A DNA stretch of 27,667 nucleotides from Proteromonas lacertae (lineage: Eukaryota > Sar > Bigyra > Opalinata > Proteromonadidae), in NCBI GenBank assembly GCA_002245135.1, contig NGBS01000388.1:1-27667 (forward strand), in the 5' to 3' direction. Both the position numbers and the translations under genes were made by a program. Below are positions 10,114-20,400 of the stretch, piece by piece. Positions within the stretch are counted from its first letter, which is position 1. The number at the start of each line of letters is the position of its first letter. The notes under the pieces were generated by a model. That model was not told the DNA's origin, did no database searches, and saw nothing but the letters and a program-made list of their open reading frames with translations.

Positions 10114-13100
10114 ATGAAATTCTTAAAATTTTATGTGAATGATAGAATATCCTTAATATTACCATCTCACATAGTGGTATTTTTGTTAGTTTATTTCTGA
10201 TAGATAAGAGAAAAAGTTGAAAAAAGTGAAAATGAAGTAGATTTGGTAATAGCACATTATGAAGAAATTAGATGTATGAAAATTATCAGCACAGTTGATA
10301 TAGAAGAAAAGAAGATATTGAAGATCTGTGAGAATAACTCATTGTTGTTAGAATGTTGTGTCTCATATTTTTACCCTTTTGGAACATGTCAAGTTAGTAA
10401 ATCTAGTGAATATGTGACATTAGCAAGAAAATATTACAAAATGGATTTAGAAGAATTAATTAAGATTAAATCCTTATCACGCAGTGGTATTTATGATATG
10501 ATGCTAAGAATATGTGATATTCTGATGATATTTAATGAATATGGAATAACGATAAGTAATTTGAAGAGTTCCAATGTGATATATGAAGATGATGGAAATA
10601 TAAAAGTGTGTGATTTATATATAAATACTTTAAGAAAAGAAGAAGATTTGAGAATATATGATATATGTTTCAAAAGCCCTGAAGAATTGAATGGATATGA
10701 ATGTAATGAAAGAAGTGTGATTTGGTCAATTGGATGTATATTATATGAAATGATTAACAAGAAATTACTATTTAATGAAGATGATAATCTGAACAAAACA
10801 GAAGAGAATATTGTGAGATGTAAATACAGTATTGATGTAGAATGTGATGATATGATGAAAGAGATGATAGAAAGAATGTTGAAAGTGAAGAGTGAAGATA
10901 GATTGAGTGTAAAAGAGTTGAGAAAAGAAATGATGAAAATGAATGAGGTATTAAAGGACAAAATGATGATATGTAATGAAAAAAAAGAAATATCATTCAA
11001 TAATGAATGTAGAATAGAAATTTCACCATTTAATGTAAAAGCAGAATACTATCTTCATAATAACAAAAGAGAGAATAATCAAAATATGTTGATTAGATCA
11101 TATAATGATATACCAAATGATAGAATACTATCGATGTTATTGATGATAAAATTATACAAAGAAGATTACTCAATAAAAGATAAACTGAAATTTCAAATTC
11201 ATCACAAATGTAAAGAAGATGCCAAAGAAAACTATTTAGATGAAATTATATTAGATATAGATGCTGATAGTTCAGATAAAGAAATGGCCAAAATTAATGG
11301 ATATTGTTGTTGTTTTTGTAGATATGGAATGAATTATTTGTTTAGAATATTGAAGTTGATCAATCCAACAAAACTGGATTTTTGTATTTTTATATAAAAA
11401 TTAATTTGTATAGATTATGATATTAATGTTTCATATCAATTACAGTCATTATTCGGTTCATATTTTTCTCAATTATCCAATTTACAGATATTATTATTAT
11501 CTCATAGTAACCTTACTATTCATTTTATTGAATCATTTATTAAGTCCATTCCATTCATGAAATTGACATTTATAGATATTCATTGTATTTATTATTTTCA
11601 TAAATATATATTATATTTTATATTTTGAAATAGCTAATCCAATTGGTGCAAAAGGCTTCAAATTATTGCTTCCATATTTACATTTATTAATCAACAAAGA
11701 TAATGAGTTAAATCTCAAAGGAATGAATTTGAATGACGAATCTATGACATTATTATCAGAAAAATTACATAAATATCCAAATCTTCAAGAAATAGATATT
11801 CAAAACAACAATAAAATTCATTCAAAAGGATTGAAAGCATTATTCTCCAAATTTCCTATTTCAAAGATAGAATTTGATTTTAATAGAAGTAAAGAATTAC
11901 TGATTGATACAGACATTCCAGAGTTGATCATACACATCAAATATAGTTTTAATTGTAATAATAACTATAGTTTATTTTATATGAATAATATGGCATTTAA
12001 TGATGAGTTTTTCCAAAAATTAATATCATTAAGATTAAATGAATTAAGAGGAATAGAAAAGTTATATTTGAGTAGTATAGTTTGATATTTTTAAATAATT
12101 TAGATAATAAACTAACACATAAAAGTATAGAATTATTTATTAACAATTTATCTTCATTTCAAAGTCTTAAATATCTTAAATTGGATGGAAATGAAATAGG
12201 AGATGAAGGAATGAGAATATTATCTCCATATATTTACTTATTAAAAGATAATAATAATAGAATTATTAGCTCAAGTATAATTATCATTATGTAATAATGA
12301 ATAGATATGGGAATTTCATCAGCTGGATTAAAGTATTTAGTTGATGGTTTAAAGACTGATCATGAAAATGTAAAAAGAATTGATATAAGTGATAATAGAA
12401 TTGATTCAACAGGTATAGAGTATTTGATGAATTATGTAAAAGAAAATGATAATATTGAGATGATATTAATTCATGGTATAATTAATAATATTTTATGTTT
12501 ATTTAATAGATAATCCAATTGGTAATAATGGATTTAGATTTATATATAATGATTTAGGTATGTTAATACAATATGCAGAACAAATGGATTTGAGTAATAT
12601 TTCAATAGATGATGAAAGTGCAGTATTATTAGCAAGTAAAATAGAATCAATTGGGAAATGTAATAAAATAAATCTTAAAGGCAATAATATCAGGATGAAT
12701 GGATTAAAGTCAATTTGTTCAAAATCGTTAGACAGTAAAGATTATCCATTTATAGAAATGAAGAATTTGGAATGGACAAATGAAGAATTAGAATATTATT
12801 TGGATTACTGTATTAAGAAAGAAAATAGATATATATATTCAGAGAATGATTTATCAAGTATAATAATATCTTTATTTCTAATGATATAGATTTGAATATA
12901 AATGATTATCATATTTCTTTAATTAAACAGATTAAATTCAGAAGAGCTAGTTTATCAAATAATGGAATTAGTTATAAAGGATTGAAAGAATTAACAGATT
13001 TATTATTATCACAAAAAATAATGTGGTATATATCAATATATGATAATGAAATTGGAGATGAAGGAATAGAAATAATATGTCATAATATAGAAAAATTTGT

Positions 13101-13470
13101 AGATTATCACTCATCATCATTAAATCTCTCAAGTATTTATGTAAATAAAATTAATTTTATAATTTGAATAGATGTTGGAATGAATGAAAAAGGATTAAAT
13201 ATTTTGATAGAAAGATTAAAAGATTATAAACCATTGCAAAAGATAGATATATCAGGAAATGAATTAAATGATAGAGAATTAAGATTAATGAAAGAAAACA
13301 AAGAAATATTTGAAGATTTAGAAGAACTATCAATAACAACAAATGAAAATATGGACAAATTAGAATTAAAATCATTTCTAGAAACATTTTCATCAATTGG
13401 AATATTGAAAATAGATGTATTTGGAAGTGAAATGAAAAATTGTTGTAATAAGCTTAATAGAAGTTGTTGA
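10114..13470 (+). CDS. pseudokinase-leucine-rich-repeat fusion protein
   Basis: One gene of nine exons, about 1,028 residues, not a lone kinase frame plus LRR scraps. Introns at 10177-10203, 11384-11413, 11585-11633, 12075-12103, 12275-12304, 12476-12509, 12858-12889 and 13133-13171 join in frame. Start: ATG at 10114 (MKFLKFYVNDRISLILP). Kinase-like domain (about residues 40-270): beta-3 lysine in RCMKII (residue 47), catalytic loop degenerated to ITISNLKSSN (HRD Asp replaced by Asn 140), DFG changed to DLY (Asp 158), APE as SPE and WSIGCILYEM. No glycine loop is visible. Exons 3-9 code for ribonuclease-inhibitor-type LRRs (LKLDGNEIGDEGM, IDISDNRIDSTGIEYL). No transmembrane segment or signal peptide. 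Probably a scaffold or signalling pseudokinase in the cytosol; partner unknown. Ends in TGA. Confidence 0.85.
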
Positions 13471-13615
13471 AAATGCTGCTTTTTTGCAATCCTAATTGTC
13501 TTTAATTTTTATATTTCTGTTGTTTTTCTTTTCATTTTTATTGAAAAACATTATTTGAAACTTAATTGACTTAATAGTTCTTTAAATTATCCACTTTCTA
13601 CAAAACAATATTCAA

Positions 13616-13722
13616 ATCCAATACCAATTAAGAAGCTTATGATGTTATGTGAAATGGCTCGTGATGATAATGGCAATATTGAATATGATAAGTTCCAAGA
13701 ATGTATTTTATTAAATAATTAA
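13616..13722 (+). pseudogene. NSF 3'-end fragment
   Basis: The last 107 bp of the NSF coding region, including its TAA, without the rest of the gene. It is carried passively as the 5' edge of the duplicated block and shows that the duplication breakpoint lay inside NSF. Not expected to be expressed. Confidence 0.95.
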
Positions 13723-14025
13723 CTCCTTAATACATATATATTATTAAATATCATTCTTTATTCAATTCTATTTTGAAAATATTCGAGAAAAAGCTTGAAA
13801 TTAATTTTTGACTGAATTGTGAATGAAAAGACTTTTAATAGTATTAATTATAGTAGCTTTTGCATTTGCTGATGAAGCTACTGATGAATTGGCAAATAAA
13901 AACCTCGCAACTGAAATAATGGACCCAGAACAAGAAACTTATGGAGTTACAGAGTTAAATCATACAACCTTCAATGACGCTGTTGATGGAGTTCATTTTG
14001 CTGCTGTTTTATTCTATGGAAAGAA
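13616..14025 (+). repeat. 410-bp direct repeat, copy B
   Basis: Second copy of 6861-7270. It begins abruptly within NSF codons (at ATCCAATACC) and continues unbroken into the intact ERp29-like gene. The sequence just before 13616 has no resemblance to NSF. Two substitutions separate the copies, one changing Ser to Cys in the NSF tail. Confidence 0.95.
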
Positions 14026-14769
14026 CTGTTTGTATTGTCAAACTTTTGCAGTTATGTATATTTATATTATTTTTATATTGTATTTAGTTGGAAAGACTTA
14101 GCTGAAACAGTAATGGAAGAGCCAATGCTTCATAAAAGAGTATGAATTTGATTTTTGTATTTTTTAGATAAGAATGTACAAAATAAAGATGCATGAAGCA
14201 TCAGGACTGGGCGAATATCCAGATATGGACAGTGTACCTGAAGGAGTGGAATTACCTGAGAATTTAATTGAGAAATATGAGATTGATGATGAACAAATCA
14301 AAGTAGTGATGATTCATAGAGGTAGTAGAGAAGGACAACCTTATGGTGGTGAATATACATATGATGTAATGATGCATTGGTTTACTACAATCGCAGATGA
14401 TCAAATTGAAGGAAGTATTTCTGGTATTTATAAATATAAATCTATATCCGTATAGAGATGAATGATCTTGCAAGATTATTCTATGAGAACAAGAGTAAAG
14501 CACTTGCCAAGATGGAAAAATATGCAAATGGTTTAAAAGACAGTCAGAAGTATATTTTTGTTTATTTTAAAATATTTTCTAGATTGGAATATGCAAAGTA
14601 TTACATAAGATGTGCAAAGAAAATCATAGAAAAAGGAGATGACTACGTAATTTATGAGATGGAGAGACTAGAGAAAATTCTTAAAGCCAACAAGAGAATT
14701 GCAAGAGATATGGCAATTGCAACATGGAAGCTTAACATAATAGAAAATTTTGATAAATCAACCTTTTAA
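13823..14769 (+). CDS. ERp29-like ER thioredoxin-fold protein, intact copy
   Basis: A secreted or ER-lumen protein of the PDI-D/ERp29 type. Four introns (14056-14087, 14140-14167, 14424-14455, 14550-14582) give 273 residues; ERp29 has about 260. The signal peptide is MKRLLIVLIIVAFAFA. A thioredoxin-like domain follows, with redox motif CLYC in FYGKNCLYCQTF; animal ERp29 lacks this CxxC, so this one could still be redox-active. The C-terminal all-helical ERp29 domain is recognised from AKYYIRCAKKIIEKGDDYV and EMERLEKILKANKR. The product ends NFDKSTF with no KDEL-type retrieval signal. It is the only whole copy here: its 5' part is duplicated at 6861-7270 and its 3' part, inverted, at 23033-23793. 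Likely role is secretory-protein folding or transport. Confidence 0.88.
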
Positions 14770-14849
14770 TTAGCTGTAATAACTCTATATTGTTTTACTA
14801 TTATGTTTTTATATCAATATTGTAGAGGAATTTATGGGTTTACCCCCTT
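14089..14849 (+). repeat. 761-bp inverted repeat, copy B
   Basis: Bases 14089-14849 match the reverse complement of 23033-23793 over exactly 761 bp. I see four substitutions, all clustered around the start of exon 4 (14453-14493). The block begins just after the first intron of the ERp29-like gene and ends about 80 bp past its stop, at TTTACCCCCTT. It starts 63 bp after the direct repeat ends, so the two blocks nearly tile the gene. Confidence 0.95.
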
Positions 14850-15087
14850 TATAAATGTTTGACAATATAAATACGAAAAAACAAATTTGTCATTCAAGCT
14901 TTTTCTCAAACATTTTTGGCATTTCTTTATTTTTCACATTATATCACAATATAGAGCTAATTATCTATAAATTAACATCCATTTATTGAATCTACATCCA
15001 TTTAATGCAAGATCTGATTGGGATTTCTAACAGAATCAAAAATACAAACAAATGTAATTGATTATGCAACTTATATATAATCCTATC
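14850..15087. other. AT-rich gap with no gene seen
   Basis: I see no convincing exon, RNA gene or repeat between the end of the 761-bp block and the short repeated segment at 15088. Confidence 0.6.
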
Positions 15088-15256
15088 ATGATTGCTTTAT
15101 TAATTTCATTTATTGCTGTTCATTCATTTGTTCCACTTATGTGTGTGGCATTTGGATATGATGTATAAGTTTTATACAATCAATTAGCGATTCAATTCAT
15201 ACTATTGTGTGGCATTTTATATAATCAAGTTAATATCTTTCTGTTAAATACAAATG
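15088..15256 (+). repeat. segment shared with 26710-26886; short hydrophobic reading frame
   Basis: This segment and 26710-26886 are diverged direct repeats (roughly four bases in five agree by eye, with one internal unlike patch). Each starts with an ATG and codes for a similar hydrophobic leader: MIALLISFIAVHSFVPLMC here and MIAVLLSFIAIYSFVPLMC there. This copy stops after 26 codons (15088-15168). Both end in TTAAATACAAATGTT, and here the palindromic element begins at that very point. Probably remnants of a small membrane or secreted protein family. Confidence 0.6.
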
Positions 15257-15381
15257 TTGTACACTGTTGGGAGATAAATAGGTTTTAAATTACGTTGAAG
15301 TTATAAACGTAACCTTAAGCCCCTTAATATTACAAATATACACTTAGTTATATATGTTTTGCGCCGTTGAGCTATGTTGTT

Positions 15382-15947
15382 CCCCGTTGAGCGATTAGAG
15401 ACTTTAGAAACAAACTATATGCATATTCTTACTTATTTTGATGAAAAATTGTTACTTTTATACTTACTTTGTCATATAACCTATGTCTGCAATATACTTT
15501 TTTGATAATTTTAGTATTGTTTATATGAAACGCATTTATTTTTATTTTTCGTTTTAGTGTTTCTTTCACTACTACAGACTAAAATTGATTAACTGAGACG
15601 ATTAGAATTATTGAACGATAACTTATAACTGTCTATAAAGAAATGTAAAAAGTTGGCTTGAGTGAGGCTTGTATATATTTTCATTTTTTGGTTTTTAAGC
15701 GTCTTCAAATCACAATCTAAGTATTCTAATCATCTCAGTTAATCAATTTTAGTCTGTAGTAGTGAAAGAAACACTAAAACGAAAAATAAAAATAAATGCG
15801 TTTCATATAAACAATACTAAAATTATCAAAAAAGTATATTGCAGACATAGGTTATATGACAAAGTAAGTATAAAAGTAACAATTTTTCATCAAAATAAGT
15901 AAGAATATGCATATAGTTTGTTTCTAAAGTCTCTAATCGCTCAACGG
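15382..15947. repeat. near-perfect long hairpin H1
   Basis: Left arm from about 15382 to 15610 and right arm from about 15718 to 15947 are reverse complements over roughly 225 bp with a single mismatch that I can find near the loop side. The loop is about 105 bp and contains GGCTTGAGTGAGGCTTG. Such symmetry points to very recent formation or arm-to-arm gene conversion. Confidence 0.9.
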
Positions 15948-16031
15948 GGAGTTGTACTCAACGGGGAACAACAAGCTAAATGCGCCGTTGAGAGTTAAGA
16001 AGACTTTTTTCAATTCTAAATTAATAGTGTG

Positions 16032-16950
16032 TGGTTTGATGGCGAGTTATATGCAAATATAATCTTACTTTGTCATATAAGCTACATCTGCGATATAGTT
16101 TTTTTGAACTTTATCCCAACATATTGAAAACAATTATAATTTTAATTTTATTTTTTTTGCTTCAATCACTACTAGAGTTAAAAATACATTAGTTTAAGCA
16201 ATTAAATCACACATATTTAGATGTTAAAACACTTAAAAACGAAAAAATAAAAAATCTATTCAAGCCTCATTCAAGCCTGTTTTTTCAAAATAAATTTTAA
16301 GCAGGAAAATGCAATAATTAGGTATTCCTTTTCTATTTAAAACCTTTATCCCGATGTCTACTATTGTTATAAGCTTTTAAAATAATATAAAAATAAAAAG
16401 TGTTTCCAGTACAGCAACCTAAACACGACTATACGATATTAGGCCAACGTAACTATTTTGGAAAACAAAGTGTTGATTAGTAATATTGAAGGGCCAGGGG
16501 TTACGTTTATGATATTAGAATTGAGAAAAAAGTCTTCTTAACGCTCAATGGCGCATTTAGCTCAACGGTGCACAACAATATATCTAACATTGTTTGTTTA
16601 TACTTCATATTTGACGTCAAAAGCTATAGCAGAAAACGAAAAAAAGGTTTTTAGATGAATAGAGTATAATAATTTTAATTTCTTTATGCTTATTATTGAA
16701 ATTGAAAAAGTAGGCTTGAAATAGGCTTGAACTCAATTTTTTTGCATTTTTAACTACCTTAACATCAATTTTTTCACATCTTATTCATCTCAGCTGATGT
16801 ATTTTTGTCTGTAGTAGCGATTGAAACAAAAAAATATTAAATGAAGTAAAAAGCATTTAATATATACAAGGCGAAAGCTTTAAAAAAAATATATCGCAGA
16901 TGTAGTTTATATGCCAAAATAAGATTATATTTGAATATAACTCACTACCA
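16032..16950. repeat. diverged long hairpin H2
   Basis: Left arm about 16032-16300 and right arm about 16690-16950 are inverted but much more diverged than H1. Shared landmarks are the TATATGCAAATATAATCTTA-like edge, CTACATCTGCGATATA and a doubled CAAGCCT motif near the loop. The H2 arms also resemble the H1 arms (CTTACTTTGTCATATAA followed by TCTGC-ATATA), so the element is built from four copies of one unit in alternating orientation. Confidence 0.7.
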
Positions 16951-17005
16951 AACCCGTTTATCTCCCAACAGTGTACAACATCATTAACTAAACTCCTTTG
17001 GATGA

Positions 17006-17167
17006 ATGTCATATTTCTATATACACATACCAAGACGTCATGGCGATATAGAAGAAGATGATAACTCAGAAAGTGTTGATTTGGATATAGACATAAGCGA
17101 TAGTGAAAATGCGGAATACAACATATTAAACAGTCCTTTCCTTATTAGGTTTTGGAATTCAATATAA
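17006..17167 (+). CDS. small acidic open frame, doubtful
   Basis: A 53-codon frame from ATG at 17006 (MSYFYIHIPRRHGD) through an acidic run, DLDIDISDSENAEY, to TAA at 17167. It begins just outside the palindromic element. I do not recognise it. The acidic composition is unlike random AT-rich DNA, so it may be a leftover exon; it could equally be chance. Confidence 0.25.
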   Translation: MSYFYIHIPRRHGDIEEDDNSESVDLDIDISDSENAEYNILNSPFLIRFWNSI

Positions 17168-17491
17168 TAATAAATATTTCAATGAATATAATACTCAAAA
17201 CAAGAAAAGAACAACTTCTCTCCTTTTATTATTGTTTTTTCTCTTTTAAACAAAAATATATGATAAATTTAGTTCTTTTACATTTTTATTTACCTAAAAA
17301 GACGTCGTTCTGGAACTATATCCTCCTTTTGTCCTATCCTATCCTTGTCCTTAGGTTTATGTTAATCAATTGAAAACTAATTTTCAAGAAAAGGGACAAG
17401 AAGGAAATTAAAGGTTATATATTGAATAGGATAAGTATTATTTCTATATAGGATGAGTATGAGAAAAAAAAAACACAACATAAATAAATAA
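17168..17491. other. AT-rich interval with no supported gene
   Basis: Only short low-complexity frames rich in Leu, Phe and Tyr are present. This lies just after the stop of the large minus-strand gene, so it probably holds that gene's 3' untranslated sequence. No clear polyadenylation or structural signal can be claimed. Confidence 0.5.
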
Positions 17492-20400
17492 TTAAGGTTT
17501 ATTAGTATTAGTTGTTGATGTATTACTAACTGTAATTGGCAAAACATTTGGTGGTTGAATTTCATTTGATAGAGGAGAAGGAGAGTTTTGAGATGATTGA
17601 ACTGGTTGAGAAAGAGATGATCTGGGTAATGGACTTTTTAATCGAGAAGGAACTAAAAGATTACGATTATATTCTGGTGGAGATAAACTAGCTGTACTTT
17701 CTGTATCCATGATTCTTGATACTATTAGAAGATATATATACATACATAATATTATACATCTTTGTAAATGATCATCATTCTTTTGTTTTAATTTTTGAGT
17801 TGCAGTTGGAGTAGCTACTGAAGCAGTTGTACCAACTGATGATAAACTTCTTTCTTTCTTCAAATCTGATACAGAACTTTCAGTTCTTTTTAAGATTTGT
17901 TTCATTCTTATCACATCACCTTCAGTTACATCTTCATCATAATTCACACTTTTATCATTTTCATCATTAAATATCATTGATAAATTTGAATTATTTGGTT
18001 CTACGGCAAAATAATGTCGAGCTGATTGTTTCTGTTTTGCTTTCTATTAAAAATTAATAAATACTCTTTTATACAGTTAACATTTTTTCTTTTTTGGCTA
18101 TCTCATTCTGTAAATTCTTTACTTTATCTTCTAATTCCTTAATTTTCTTCTCTTTTCATCATTTCTTTGTTGTTTCTCTTTCTCTTCTAAATATTTATCT
18201 AATTCTTCACCAAACATTAGTTCAGCTGGTTTTTCTACTTGAGTTTCTCTTGTCTTTGTATTGAAATAGAATTTTTTACCAGTTTCATCATCAGTTAACT
18301 CTTGCCAACCATGAGCTGTACCAGATTCTTGCCAAGGCATATATTTATGACCTAATCTATTACCTTTTGCATGAATTGATTTCCAACATTTTATACAAAA
18401 CACATCACCACATTGTTTGCAATATTTACTTCCTGCTCTATAACCACATTCTATACAAAACTGTTGATCAGGTTCTAATTTATCTTTATATGTATTACCA
18501 CCAGGTATTTCATTAAATTCATGATTTGCTCTTGCTCCTTTCTTATGAAGTTCTTCAAAACATTTATCACAAAATGAATCATTACAACTTTTACATGTTT
18601 TATCAGCAGGAACTTTCAAACATTGAGAACAAATTATACAATCAGGATTAAATAATTTATAAGGATGAGTAACAGTTGCACCTTTCAAATGTTTGGCATT
18701 GTGACAATTTTCACAATATACTTCATTACATACATTACATACTCTAGTAGCACGATGAGTTTTACATAAAACACACATCAATTTCTTGGTTGAAACTAAT
18801 TCATCAGCTTTCAACTCTTTAAATATATGAGCTCTTTTTTCTTTTGTATTGTGAATGTCGATATAACACATTGAACAGTATAACGCTTCACAATTATTAC
18901 ATAATCTTGTTGCTGTATTTACATGACAATAAGCACATTTATCAGATTCTAAATTTACATCTTCCACATATCCTGGAGGTTCCCACCACATTATTTCTTG
19001 ATATTGAGGTGAAAACCAATAACTACAATTCTTATCTCTACTAAACAACTTAATCCATTTAGTATGACTGTATTTTGCAACATATTCACTCCATCCTCTA
19101 TTAATATAAAAATAATTAAATAAATATATTTATACAATGGTGGATCATTTGATACTTGTTGATTGGTTGTGTTTAAATAACATATACTTCCATCCTCTTT
19201 ATGAATTTCTCTCCAATTTTTAACACCCATTCTTTCAATTCTTTCACTTTCTTTCACTTTCTCTACAATCTTTTTCCTTTCTATTTCAGCTAAGGCAGTT
19301 TTCTGTGCTTGTTCTAATAAGAATTTATTCTCTTTCTCTCTCTTTATTTGTTCTCTTTTCAACTGTTCGTTTAATTCAGCTTCCCATTTTATTCTTTCAG
19401 CTTCAGCTTTTCTGCTTCTCATATACTTTTGCTTTTGTTCTTCATCTTTTCTTGCCTTTCTTAATATTCTCGCTTCTCTTCTACCTACATATCCTCTGTA
19501 ACATTTCTGAATCTTCAAAGCAGATGATATTCTTAATTCTTTTACCTCTTTTTCATGTTTTAATTTCTATTGGCATAAAATAAATTTATAAAATATACTA
19601 ATTTCTTAAAGTTCTTCTTTGCTACATGTCTTCTCCAAATTGATTGGAATTTTACAGCTGCATTTATTCTAATATCCATATAATCATCTTCAGTTTTCAT
19701 CTTAATTCCAAAAGTATATATCTGGCGAATATCAGCTCTATGTAGTGTATGAACATCTGTTTTAGGAAATTGAAATATCTTAAGTGGAGCAATTCTTACT
19801 TCTAAATGTTTTGCCATTCCAATTTGTCTCTTATAATGATCAAGAACCATTTTCATACCTTTCAAACCTCTTAAATCCATTTTAGCATAGTACTTTCTAT
19901 AAAATCTTTGTATTAACTTTGCAGATTTTGTTCTTTCAAGTTGTCCAGTTTTCATTAGTTGAGTAATATGTCTATCTCTTACCATTCTGAAGAAACTTTC
20001 TATTTTTACTGCTGATTTATAAGCTCGAACCCTCTTCATCTTCTCTCTTTCTTGACTTTCGAATCTTGCATTCTTTATTGCATGTCTAGCTTCATGACAT
20101 CTCCAACAACATTGTATTATTATTGCTTTTTTAGATTGATATCTTATTACAACTATCTTTTCATTATATTTCTTCTTCTTCACATACATTCTAATCATTG
20201 ATTGTATCTTTATTGCTGCTCTATCAGGTTTAGACATCTATTCATTTGTATAAAATCATATAAATATTTTATACATTTTTAAGTCGCTTTTGTCTTTCCA
20301 ATCTTTGTCTTTCTAATTCAGCTAATCTCTTCTTTTCTGCATCCATATTGTCTAATACTTCTCTCCTCTTTTGGAATCTCTTTCTTAAATGAATCTTATC

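Larger units (their letters stand above)
15254..16981. mobile_element. palindromic (foldback-type) non-autonomous DNA element
   Basis: A perfect 25-bp terminal inverted repeat bounds the region: 15254-15278 and 16957-16981, with core CACTGTTGGGAGATAAA. If the termini are CACTG...CAGTG (15262 and 16973), both ends are flanked by TA, as Tc1/mariner-type insertions are; this class is only a suggestion. Inside are no coding frames of note. Instead there are two large hairpins and smaller inverted pairs: ATAAACGTAACC (15303-15333 with 16480-16510) and AAGAAGACTTTTTTC (15982-16018 with 16514-16554). The left flank is a segment that also exists at 26.7 kb without the element. A defective element mobilised by a transposase made elsewhere is the simplest reading. 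Confidence 0.7.

Noticed and set aside
10491-10996. Long minus-strand Ser/Leu/Ile-rich frames opposite the pseudokinase
   Set aside because: They are shadows of the AT-rich coding strand, with no domain or intron logic.
15254-16981. CRISPR-like or tRNA-like structure in the palindromic region
   Set aside because: Repeats are inverted, few and unevenly spaced, and no cloverleaf with tRNA boxes can be drawn.
17152-17373. 73-residue plus-strand frame
   Set aside because: Low-complexity Phe/Leu/Tyr composition expected by chance in this DNA; no homology recognised.
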